From: an uncultured Actinomycetospora sp.
Lineage (GTDB): Bacteria; Actinomycetota; Actinomycetes; Mycobacteriales; Pseudonocardiaceae
Direction of reading: 5' to 3'
DNA length: 11,864 nucleotides
Assembly: GCA_902805495.1 (NCBI GenBank)
Contig: CADCTH010000496.1
Location: 1-11,864 of the forward strand
A program made the translations under genes and the position numbers. Shown here one piece after another: positions 5,911 through 11,864 of the stretch (positions within the stretch are counted from its first letter, which is position 1; every line of letters begins with the position of its first letter). Under the pieces are notes generated by a model, which saw nothing but the letters and a program-made list of their open reading frames with translations, made no database searches and was not told the DNA's origin.

Positions 5911-7107
5911 ATGACCGTCGACAGCCAGGCTCCGCTCACCGAGGCGCTGGGCACCGACTTCTTCTCGGTCCGCCGGCGCTTCGACGAGGCGCAGTGGAAC
6001 ACGTTCATGGAGGTGCGCCGCTACGTCGACCACGTCGTGTCGCCGGCGGCGCCCGCGGCGTGGGACGCGGCGGAGATGTCGTGGGACGTCATCCGCGGGC
6101 TGCCCGACCTCGGCATCGTCGGCGACGACATCACCGGGTACGGCTGCCCCGGCAACGACGTGCTGACCTGCGGTCTCGTGGCGATGGAGCTCGCGCGCGG
6201 CGACGGGAGCCTCGCCACCTTCCACGCCGTGCAGTCCGGGCTCGCCATGAAGTCGATCGACATGCTCGGCTCGGAGGAGCAGAAGCAGGAGTTCCTGCCC
6301 GCGATGGCGCGCCTCGACCTCGTCGGCGCCTTCGGCCTCACCGAGCCCGACCACGGGTCCGACTCCGTGGCCCTCGAGACCACGGCGCGCCGCGACGGTG
6401 ACGACTGGGTGATCGACGGGCGCAAGCGCTGGATCGGCAACGGCAGCATCGCCGGGCGCACGGTGGTCTGGGCGCGCGACGTCGAGACCCGCGCGGTGCT
6501 CGGCTTCCTCGTCGACACCACGACGCCCGGCTACGAGGGCACGATCATCCCGCGCAAGGCGTCGATGCGGTCGGTGTGGCAGGCCGACGTGCGCCTCGAG
6601 GGCGTCCGGGTCCCCGAGCGCGACCGGCTGCCCGGCGCCGAGAGCTTCAAGGACGCGGGGCGGGTGCTCGCCACCACGCGCGGGACCTGCGCCTGGATGG
6701 CGCTCGGGTCGGCGACGGCCGGCTACGACGCGGCGCTGCGCTACGTCCTCGACCGCCACCAGTTCGGCCGCCCCCTGGCGCGCAACCAGATCGTCCAGGA
6801 CCGCCTCGTCAAGATGCTCGCCGAGCTGACCGGCATGCAGCTCTACTGCATGCAGATCGCGCAGCTGGCCGAGGACCACGACCTCGCGCCCACCATCGCC
6901 GGGCTGGCCAAGATGAACAACACCCGCAAGGCGCGCTGGATCCTCTCCGAGGCGCGCGACCTGCTCGGCGGCAACGGCATCCTGCTCGACAACCACGTCA
7001 TGCGGCACATGGCCGACATCGAGTCGATCCACACGTTCGAGGGCACCGAGACGATCCAGACGCTGATCGTCGGCCGCGAGATCACCGGGCACGGCGCCTT
7101 CTCGTGA
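5911..7107 (+). CDS. acyl-CoA dehydrogenase, glutaryl-CoA dehydrogenase-like
   Basis: A 398-residue flavoenzyme. The overall pattern follows glutaryl-CoA dehydrogenase: FGLTEPDHGSD (141-151), KRWIGNGSIAGRTVVWAR (172-189), DRHQFGRPLARNQ (281-293), LLGGNGI (351-357), HTFEGTE (374-380) with Glu377 as catalytic base, and the GREITGHGAF ending. However, compared from memory with human GCDH, the residues that hold the second carboxylate of glutaryl-CoA are changed: Glu87, Arg94 and Ser98 correspond to Ala95, Ala102 and Ala106, and Tyr369 before the catalytic Glu is Phe376. A simple, non-dicarboxylic acyl-CoA is thus the more likely substrate. ATG start with GAGGGAG five bases upstream. The stop codon directly abuts the stop of the convergent P450 gene. 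No ETF or transferase partner is next to it. Confidence 0.9.
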   Translation: MTVDSQAPLTEALGTDFFSVRRRFDEAQWNTFMEVRRYVDHVVSPAAPAAWDAAEMSWDVIRGLPDLGIVGDDITGYGCPGNDVLTCGLVAMELARGDGSLATFHAVQSGLAMKSIDMLGSEEQKQEFLPAMARLDLVGAFGLTEPDHGSDSVALETTARRDGDDWVIDGRKRWIGNGSIAGRTVVWARDVETRAVLGFLVDTTTPGYEGTIIPRKASMRSVWQADVRLEGVRVPERDRLPGAESFKDAGRVLATTRGTCAWMALGSATAGYDAALRYVLDRHQFGRPLARNQIVQDRLVKMLAELTGMQLYCMQIAQLAEDHDLAPTIAGLAKMNNTRKARWILSEARDLLGGNGILLDNHVMRHMADIESIHTFEGTETIQTLIVGREITGHGAFS

Positions 7108-8466
7108 TCAGCGGACCGCCGTCACCGCCGGGGTGAGCCGGACGGGCAGCTCCGCGTAGCCGCGCAGGATGCGGGTGGGCCGGCGGCGGGGTGCCCCGGC
7201 GGGGGCGAGGTGCGGGTGGCGCTCGAACAGCGCCCGCAGCGCGACCTCGCCCTCCATCCGCGCGAGCTGGGCGCCCAGGCAGAAGTGCGCGCCGCTGGAG
7301 AACGCCAGGTGCTCCTTGGCGTTGGTCCGCGCGACGTCGAACGCCGCCGGGTCGGCGAACACGTGCGGGTCGCGATTGGCTCCCGCCAGCACGGTGACCA
7401 CGAGGTCGCCCGCGGGGATCGCCTCGCCGGCCACCTCGGTGTCGACCTTCGCCCGGCGCGCGGTGCGCTCCACCGGCGGGTCGAAGCGCAGCACCTCGTC
7501 CACGGCGTCGGGCCACAGGTCGGGCTCGGCGGCGAGGCGCTCGCGCTGCTCGGGGTGGGCGAAGAGCTGGCTGGTGCCGTTGCCGATGAGGTTCACGGTG
7601 GTCTCGAAGCCGGCGGCGAGCACGAGCAGGGCGGTGGACACCAGCTCCTGCTCGGTGAGCCCGGCGCCCTCCTCGTCGACCTCGCCGACGAGGCTCGAGA
7701 GCAGGTCGTCGCCCGGCTCGCGGCGCAGCCGGCGCAGGTGGTCGCGCATCCAGTCGTGCAGGGCGGCGAGGTTGCGCTCCATCGACGCGTGGGCCTGGCG
7801 GGTCAGCCCCATGTCCAGCGAGGTGGCCGCGCCGTCGCCCCAGGCCAGGAACTGCTCGCGCATCGACGTCGGCACGCCGAGCATCTCGCTGATGACGGTG
7901 ACGGGCAGCAGGCTCGCGTAGCGGGCGACGAGGTCGACGGTCTCGCCCGCGCGCACGTCGCGCTCCATGTCGTCGAGCAGCTCCCGGGCGATCTTGCCCG
8001 TGCGCTCGCGCAGCGCCGCGACCCGGCGCGCGGTGAAGGCGCGCGTGACGAGCTTGCGGTAGCGCGGGTGGTCGGGCGCGTCCACGGCGAGCATCGACGG
8101 CGGGTCGATGGGCCCGGGATGGCGCGTCGGCCCGGCCAGGGCGAGCGCCGCGCGGGCCGGCGCGGGCACGACCTGCGTCGGGTGGGTGACGCCGAAGTCG
8201 TCGCTGCGCAGCACGGCGGTCGCGATGTCGTGGTGCACGGTGAGCCGGGCGAAGGCGCCCATGGCGAAGGGGTGCGAGCCGCGCAGGCGCTCGTAGTGCG
8301 GGAAGGGGTCGGCCTGCAGCACGGGGTCGAGCAGCAGGCGCGCGTCGGGGTTGCCGGCCCGGACCTGGCGCCGGATCGCCGCGCGCATGAGCCCGTGCGT
8401 GGCCCCCCAGCGCAGCGTGGTGCCCAGCGGTGAGCGCGCGACGGACGGCGGGAGCGACAGGGCCAT
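7108..8466 (-). CDS. cytochrome P450 (bacterial class I type)
   Basis: A 452-residue soluble P450. All hallmarks are present: DHPRYRKLVTRAFT in the C-helix region (132-145), the I-helix oxygen-activation motif AGFETT (285-290), the K-helix ExxR as EVLR (324-327), PVERTARRA after it, NRDPHVF (364-370), and the heme loop FSSGAHFCLG with Cys396 as thiolate ligand. It should mono-oxygenate a hydrophobic substrate with electrons from ferredoxin and ferredoxin reductase, neither of which is encoded nearby. ATG at 8466 was chosen over an upstream in-frame start at 8562 because GGGGAGG lies six bases before it and the extension crosses the palindromic promoter region. Divergent from the SRPBCC gene. 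The stop codon touches that of the acyl-CoA dehydrogenase. Family-level CYP number not assignable by eye. Confidence 0.95.
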   Translation of the reverse strand: MALSLPPSVARSPLGTTLRWGATHGLMRAAIRRQVRAGNPDARLLLDPVLQADPFPHYERLRGSHPFAMGAFARLTVHHDIATAVLRSDDFGVTHPTQVVPAPARAALALAGPTRHPGPIDPPSMLAVDAPDHPRYRKLVTRAFTARRVAALRERTGKIARELLDDMERDVRAGETVDLVARYASLLPVTVISEMLGVPTSMREQFLAWGDGAATSLDMGLTRQAHASMERNLAALHDWMRDHLRRLRREPGDDLLSSLVGEVDEEGAGLTEQELVSTALLVLAAGFETTVNLIGNGTSQLFAHPEQRERLAAEPDLWPDAVDEVLRFDPPVERTARRAKVDTEVAGEAIPAGDLVVTVLAGANRDPHVFADPAAFDVARTNAKEHLAFSSGAHFCLGAQLARMEGEVALRALFERHPHLAPAGAPRRRPTRILRGYAELPVRLTPAVTAVR

Positions 8467-8488
8467 CGAGGGCCTCCCCGGATCGGTT

Positions 8489-8506
8489 CGGTACGCAATC
8501 GTACCG
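8489..8506. promoter_or_regulatory. palindrome at the P450 promoter
   Basis: CGGTACGcaatCGTACCG is a perfect inverted repeat, 7-bp arms around four bases. On the minus strand its centre contains TACGAT (8498-8503), a possible -10 box for the P450 gene 32 bp further on, so a bound repressor would block transcription. The size and symmetry fit a TetR- or MarR-type operator. No regulator gene is adjacent. Confidence 0.65.
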
Positions 8507-8513
8507 GCGAGAC

Positions 8514-8528
8514 CATACTCGGAGTATG
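8514..8528. promoter_or_regulatory. second palindrome in the P450/SRPBCC divergent region
   Basis: CATACTCGGAGTATG is a perfect odd palindrome, 7-bp arms around one base, AT-richer than its surroundings. It lies 7 bp from the first palindrome and has a different sequence, so a second regulator or an RNA polymerase-proximal element is possible. It overlaps an alternative GTG start (8528) of the SRPBCC frame, which argues for the downstream start at 8567. Confidence 0.6.
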
Positions 8529-8566
8529 TGTTCGTCGTCCAGCGGCGGCGCGGGTACGTCACGGAC

Positions 8567-8989
8567 GTGCAGACGACCCTCCGCGCGACCGGCCCGCTGC
8601 CCGTCGACCAGGCCTGGGAGCGCTACGCCGACCTCGACCGCTGGAGCCACTGGGCGCCCCAGATCTCGGGGGTCACGGTGACGGAGCCGGCGGGAGCGGA
8701 CACCCGGCGGCTGCGCACCGGCCTGCGGGGCCGGGTGCGCGCGGCCGGGGTGATCGGGCTGCCGTTCGAGGTCACCGCGGTCGACGAGGCGGCCCGCACC
8801 TGGTCGTGGCGGGTGAGCGCCGGGCCGGTCACCCTGCACCTCGACCACGGGATCGAGGAGCCGCGCGCCGACGACGGGCCGCGCGTGCGCTCGCGGACCT
8901 CGCCGCGCACCACCGGCCCGGCGGTCGTCGTGCTGGCCTACGCCCCGCTCGCGCTCGTCGCGCTGCACTCGCTGCTGCTGGACCGGTGA
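8567..8989 (+). CDS. SRPBCC family protein (polyketide cyclase/dehydrase-like)
   Basis: A 140-residue protein with the SRPBCC/START-like fold pattern: first strand TTLRATGPLPVD, helix QAWERYADLDRWSHWAPQI (15-33) with the conserved W-xx-W-A-P, then strands covering VTVTEPAG, LRTGLRGRVRAAG, PFEVTAVDEAARTWSWRV and HLDHGIEE, and a hydrophobic C-terminal helix with VVVLAYAPLALVALHSLLL. Members bind hydrophobic ligands in an internal cavity and some are cyclases; no activity can be assigned. The GTG at 8567 places the first strand directly after the start, as usual in the family; the ribosome binding site is poor. An in-frame GTG at 8528 would add 13 residues (VFVVQRRRGYVTD) but falls inside a palindrome. 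Divergent from the P450 gene, and 3 bp upstream of the phosphoesterase gene, with which it is probably co-translated. Confidence 0.8.
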   Translation: MQTTLRATGPLPVDQAWERYADLDRWSHWAPQISGVTVTEPAGADTRRLRTGLRGRVRAAGVIGLPFEVTAVDEAARTWSWRVSAGPVTLHLDHGIEEPRADDGPRVRSRTSPRTTGPAVVVLAYAPLALVALHSLLLDR

Positions 8990-8992
8990 GGC

Positions 8993-9535
8993 GTGCCCCG
9001 GCTCCTCATCACCAGCGACACCCACCTGCCCGTCCGCCGGCCCACCCGCCGGGTGCTGCCCGACGAGCTGTGGGCGGCCGTCGACGCCGCCGACGTCGTG
9101 GTGCACGCGGGCGACTGGATGGACCCCGCGCTGCTCGACGAGCTCGAGCGCCGCACCCCGCGGTTGATCGGCTGCTGGGGCAACAACGACGGCGACGAGC
9201 TGCGCGCCCGGCTGCCCGAGACCGCGGTGACCGAGGTCGACGGCCTGCGCCTGGCCGTCACCCACGAGACGGGCGCGGCGACCGGGCGCGAGCGCCGCTG
9301 CGACGCGCGCTTCGGGCCCGGCGGCGACACCCCCGTCGACGTCCTGGTCTTCGGGCACAGCCACATCCCGTGGGACTCGACGACCCCGGGCGGCGTCCGC
9401 CTGCTCAACCCCGGCTCGCCGACCGAGCGGCGCCGCCAGCCGGCCTGCACCTACATGACCGCCGAGGTCCGCGAGGGCGTGCTGGTGGCCGTCCGGCGCC
9501 ACGACCTCCCGCCCGGTGCCGTCCGAGCGTCCTGA
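8993..9535 (+). CDS. metallophosphoesterase, YfcE/MJ0936-like
   Basis: A 180-residue calcineurin-like phosphoesterase with the full set of metal ligands: SDTH (Asp9, His11), HAGDW (Asp41), GNND (Asn64/Asn65 region), VTHE (His91) and GHSH (His122, His124). The compact size and LLNPGSPTERRR ending fit the YfcE/MJ0936 phosphodiesterase group, which hydrolyses phosphodiester substrates with two divalent metals; the physiological substrate is unknown. Cytoplasmic, no signal peptide. GTG start three bases after the SRPBCC stop, with GGTGAGG forming a ribosome binding site that overlaps that stop, so translational coupling is likely. No link between the two products is known to me. A weak hairpin follows the stop by about 22 bp. 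Confidence 0.92.
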   Translation: MPRLLITSDTHLPVRRPTRRVLPDELWAAVDAADVVVHAGDWMDPALLDELERRTPRLIGCWGNNDGDELRARLPETAVTEVDGLRLAVTHETGAATGRERRCDARFGPGGDTPVDVLVFGHSHIPWDSTTPGGVRLLNPGSPTERRRQPACTYMTAEVREGVLVAVRRHDLPPGAVRAS

Positions 9536-9875
9536 TCGCACTACCGTGCGTCATCGACCCCGAACGGGGGCCGTTGGGTGTGCCGCCGGTCCGATCTCGC
9601 CCGTGCGGACGAACGATGGGCCATGGTCTCGGTCGTGCACGACGGAACGGACGATCAACCGTCCCCCTCGGTGAGCACGGTCCGTGATGGCCTTACCGTT
9701 TCCGTGGCCGGTGGGACTCCAGCGGCCCCGGATGACCAACCGACGGGAGGAACGGCACGTCGGCGGTACCGCTCCTCGTGCGCGCCCGCAGGAGGAGTGA
9801 CGACGACGGGAGCTTCGTGACGATCGCCGGTGCGGTGCGCTCGGTGCTGTCACGAGGATCGAGACGAAACGGCCG
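9536..9875. other. 340-bp leader region before the glycosyltransferase
   Basis: No recognisable gene. It holds CCCC-gaac-GGGG (9558-9569), a short hairpin that may be part of a terminator for the phosphoesterase; the 12-bp perfect palindrome GTCGTGCACGAC (9632-9643); a strong AGGAGG (9790-9795) with no properly spaced start codon; and GGGAG (9808-9812) before a GTG at 9817 that opens a 20-codon frame into the glycosyltransferase start. I recognise no known riboswitch class here. Confidence 0.5.
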
Positions 9876-9879
9876 ATGA
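9817..9879 (+). CDS. possible leader peptide overlapping the glycosyltransferase start
   Basis: A GTG preceded by GGGAG four bases upstream opens a frame for a 20-residue peptide that begins VTIAGAVRSVL and ends with a basic tail. Its TGA (9877-9879) overlaps the ATG of the glycosyltransferase (9876-9878) as ATGA, the classic coupling arrangement. The glycosyltransferase itself has no ribosome binding site in the 15 bases before its ATG. Translation of the peptide could therefore deliver ribosomes to the large gene. It may also be chance: the frame is very short and has no known homologue. Confidence 0.3.
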   Translation: MTIAGAVRSVLSRGSRRNGR

Positions 9880-11864
9880 CCCTTCTTGCCGAGCGACCCC
9901 CGGACGAGGTCGACGAGTCCGAACTCGTCGTCGGCCGTCGCATCCAGGAGTTCTCCCAGCTCGCGGGGCCGATCCGGGAGCCCGACCCCCGGGACGGCCC
10001 GTACCGGGTCGCCTACCGGGGCGTCGACGCCGTCCACGGCCGGGGCCGCGTAGCCCGCTCGCTGCTCGTCGCGGCCCTGAACTTCGCCTTCGAGGCCCTG
10101 TTCTTCCTCTGGCTCCTCCACCCCTCGCACCGCCCCCCGGTGTTCGGGTCGACCTTCGCGATCTACGCGAACTGGGTGGTCATCGGCTCGATCGGCCTGA
10201 TGGAGCTCCTCCGGCTGATCAACGTGCTGTCGCTGTCGCTCGCCTCGGTGATCGCTCGCGACCCCGTGCCCGTGCCGCCGGAACCCGATCGGCGCATCGC
10301 GTTCCTCACGACGATCGTCCCCAGCAAGGAACCCATCGACGTCGTGCGCGGCACGCTGCAGGCGGCGCTGCGGATCCAGTACGACGGCATCCTCGACGTC
10401 TGGATCCTCGACGAGGGCGACGATCCCGAGGTCCGGGCCATGTGCCACGAGCTCGGGGTCAACCACTTCACCCGCAAGGGCATCGACAAGTACAACACCC
10501 GCAAGGGCGCCTTCAAGGCCAAGACGAAGCACGGCAACTACAACGCCTGGGTCGCCGAGCACGGCGAGGCGTACGAGGTCTTCCTCTCGGTCGACCCCGA
10601 CCACGTGCCGCTGCCCAACTACGCCGAGCGGATCCTGGGCTACTTCCGCGACCCCGACGTCGCCTACGTCGTCGGGCCGCAGTGCTACGCCAACGACGAG
10701 ACGTTCGTGACGCGCGCGGCGGAGTCCCAGCAGTTCCCGTTCCACTCGCTGATCCAGCGTGCGGCCAACCGTTACAACGCCGCGATGCTGGTGGGCACGA
10801 ACAACGCCATCCGCATCAGCGCGCTGCGCGCCATCGGCGGCCTGTCCGACTCGATCACCGAGGACATGGCCACCGGCCTGAAGTTCCACACCCGTCGCAA
10901 CCCCGCCTCGAAGCGACGCTGGAAGTCGGTCTACACCCCCGACGTGCTCGCCGTCGGCGAGGGCCCGTCGTCCTGGGGCGACTTCTTCTCCCAGCAGATG
11001 CGCTGGTCGCGCGGCACGTTCGAGGTGCTGCTCAAGGAGATGCTGTTCCGGCTGCCGAAGCTCTCGCCGGGCCGGGCGCTGCACTACGTGCTGATCACGA
11101 CGTTCTACCCGTCGATGGCGATCGGCTGGATCCTCGGCGCGGTCAACGCCTGCCTCTTCCTGGCTCTGGGCGTCCAGGGCGTGGTCGTCCCGGTGCAGCT
11201 GTGGCTCGCGCTCTACATCGACGCGACGGCCTTCCAGCTCTGGGTCTACCTGCGCAATCGCCGCTACAACGTCAGCCCCTACGAGGCCGAGGGCTCCTCG
11301 GGCGTCAAGGGCATGCTGATGTCGATCTTCGCGGCGCCGATCTTCGCGGCGTCCCTGATCGCGACGGTCCTGCGGCTGCCGGCGAAGTTCGTCGTGACGC
11401 CCAAGGGCCTGTCGTCGAGCGCGGACCACATCCTGACCTTCCGGCGCCACCTGCAGTGGGCGCTGCTGCTCGTCGGCGCGATCGTGCTGGCGGTGCTGCA
11501 GGGCTACGCCACCCCGGCGGTGCTGCTCTGGCCCGCCGTGGCGCTCGCCGCCTGCCTCGCCCCGCCCGTGCTCTGCCTGGTCGAGCGGATCGTCGGCCGC
11601 CAGCCCGCCATCGACGCGGCCCCGGTGCTGGCCGACGGCCGGTCCGGCATCACCACCGAGACCCTCGAGCGGGCCGCCCTGGACGCGCTGCTCGCCGCCG
11701 GGTCGACCACCCGCCGCTCCCACCACCCCGAGGGCGCCGGCAAGGCGGACCCGTCGCGGCCGCGCCCGGGGGCCGTCGCGGCCGAGGGCGACCTGCCCGC
11801 CGGGTGGGTGCGGACGTCCTCGCTCGCGGGGCGCGAGCGACGCCACGCCGCCGAGGACGCGCCG
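9876..11864 (+). CDS. membrane GT2 glycosyltransferase, cellulose-synthase-like, 3' end outside window
   Basis: The first 663 residues of a processive family-2 glycosyltransferase; no stop before the window end. Order: polar N-terminus (1-60), two hydrophobic segments at about 61-82 and 93-127, a GT-A domain from about 140, then membrane helices at about 401-465, 480-505 and 527-575, and a polar Arg/Ala-rich tail. The catalytic set is complete: first Asp in ILDEGDD (179-183), DPD (240-242), TED (328-330) with Asp330 as likely base, and QQMRW (373-377), the QxxRW motif. Such enzymes polymerise a nucleotide sugar and extrude the glycan through the membrane. The sugar is not identifiable, and the PilZ domain of BcsA is not seen in the visible part. 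The ATG at 9876 is the only start in an otherwise start-free frame after a stop at 9798-9800. It lacks its own ribosome binding site. Confidence 0.92.
   Translation, partial: MTLLAERPPDEVDESELVVGRRIQEFSQLAGPIREPDPRDGPYRVAYRGVDAVHGRGRVARSLLVAALNFAFEALFFLWLLHPSHRPPVFGSTFAIYANWVVIGSIGLMELLRLINVLSLSLASVIARDPVPVPPEPDRRIAFLTTIVPSKEPIDVVRGTLQAALRIQYDGILDVWILDEGDDPEVRAMCHELGVNHFTRKGIDKYNTRKGAFKAKTKHGNYNAWVAEHGEAYEVFLSVDPDHVPLPNYAERILGYFRDPDVAYVVGPQCYANDETFVTRAAESQQFPFHSLIQRAANRYNAAMLVGTNNAIRISALRAIGGLSDSITEDMATGLKFHTRRNPASKRRWKSVYTPDVLAVGEGPSSWGDFFSQQMRWSRGTFEVLLKEMLFRLPKLSPGRALHYVLITTFYPSMAIGWILGAVNACLFLALGVQGVVVPVQLWLALYIDATAFQLWVYLRNRRYNVSPYEAEGSSGVKGMLMSIFAAPIFAASLIATVLRLPAKFVVTPKGLSSSADHILTFRRHLQWALLLVGAIVLAVLQGYATPAVLLWPAVALAACLAPPVLCLVERIVGRQPAIDAAPVLADGRSGITTETLERAALDALLAAGSTTRRSHHPEGAGKADPSRPRPGAVAAEGDLPAGWVRTSSLAGRERRHAAEDAP

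Noticed and set aside
5728..7092. 454-codon minus-strand frame over the second acyl-CoA dehydrogenase
   Set aside because: Antisense shadow of a clear enzyme gene; no domain.
5911..8466. Acyl-CoA dehydrogenase and P450 as one operon
   Set aside because: They are on opposite strands and converge; they cannot share a promoter.
7082..9541. 819-codon minus-strand open frame
   Set aside because: It lies out of frame with the P450 gene and antisense to the SRPBCC and phosphoesterase genes, and the translation is low-complexity Arg/Ala/Pro.
9558..9569. Intrinsic terminator after the phosphoesterase
   Set aside because: The stem is only four pairs and no U tract follows; kept only as a weak hairpin.
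9687..9800. 37-codon plus-strand frame starting ATG in the glycosyltransferase leader
   Set aside because: No well-spaced ribosome binding site and no recognisable feature; frames of this length are common by chance in GC-rich DNA.
9578..9820. 80-codon plus-strand frame in the glycosyltransferase leader
   Set aside because: GTG start without a ribosome binding site and a low-complexity translation; not enough support.
9693..11846. 717-codon minus-strand frame over the glycosyltransferase
   Set aside because: The plus strand encodes a complete GT2 catalytic motif set; the antisense frame is repetitive Glu/Arg/Gly/Val without domains.

Overview
The window is very GC-rich DNA with dense, short-spaced genes, frequent GTG starts, GC-ending codons, many TetR regulators and several acyl-CoA dehydrogenases. 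This fits a soil-type actinomycete. The protein style (SCP2 plus FadE-like genes, DUF1772, cellulose-synthase-like GT2) would suit Pseudonocardiaceae or a relative, but the genus is a guess. I see no rRNA, tRNA, CRISPR array, insertion sequence or phage gene.

Layout. (1) Positions 1-1025, minus strand: a TetR regulator followed by the 5' part of an alpha/beta hydrolase that runs off the left edge and carries an apparent one-base frameshift in a G5 run. (2) 1026-1124: a compact divergent promoter region with good -35/-10 candidates and two inverted repeats. (3) 1125-2892, plus strand: an SCP2 sterol/lipid-carrier protein and an acyl-CoA dehydrogenase, 19 bp apart. (4) 2903-4015: a WHG-type TetR regulator divergent from a DUF1772 membrane protein, with two near-identical tandem operators between them. 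(5) 4086-4871: an alpha/beta hydrolase. (6) 4868-5200: a scar in which the 3' ends of an AraC/GlxA-type regulator (minus) and a class V aminotransferase (plus) are joined with both 5' parts missing. (7) 5213-5467: a small uncharacterised protein, then about 440 bp without a convincing gene. (8) 5911-8466: an acyl-CoA dehydrogenase of the glutaryl-CoA dehydrogenase type and a cytochrome P450, convergent with zero bases between their stop codons. (9) 8467-8566: a divergent promoter region with two perfect palindromes. (10) 8567-9535: an SRPBCC protein and a YfcE-like metallophosphoesterase, 3 bp apart. (11) 9536-9875: a 340-bp leader region, then 9876 to the right edge: a large membrane GT2 of the cellulose-synthase type, cut by the window end.

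Functionally, much of the window fits oxidation or hydrolysis of hydrophobic acyl substrates (SCP2, two FadE-type flavoenzymes, P450, hydrolases, SRPBCC) under local TetR control. The genes alternate in strand and form several small units, not one pathway operon, so joint action is inference. I did not find a clear, previously undescribed multi-gene system. The best leads are the tandem operator pair, the double-truncation scar, the GCDH-like enzyme lacking the dicarboxylate-binding residues, the double palindrome at the P450 promoter and a possible coupled leader peptide in front of the glycosyltransferase.
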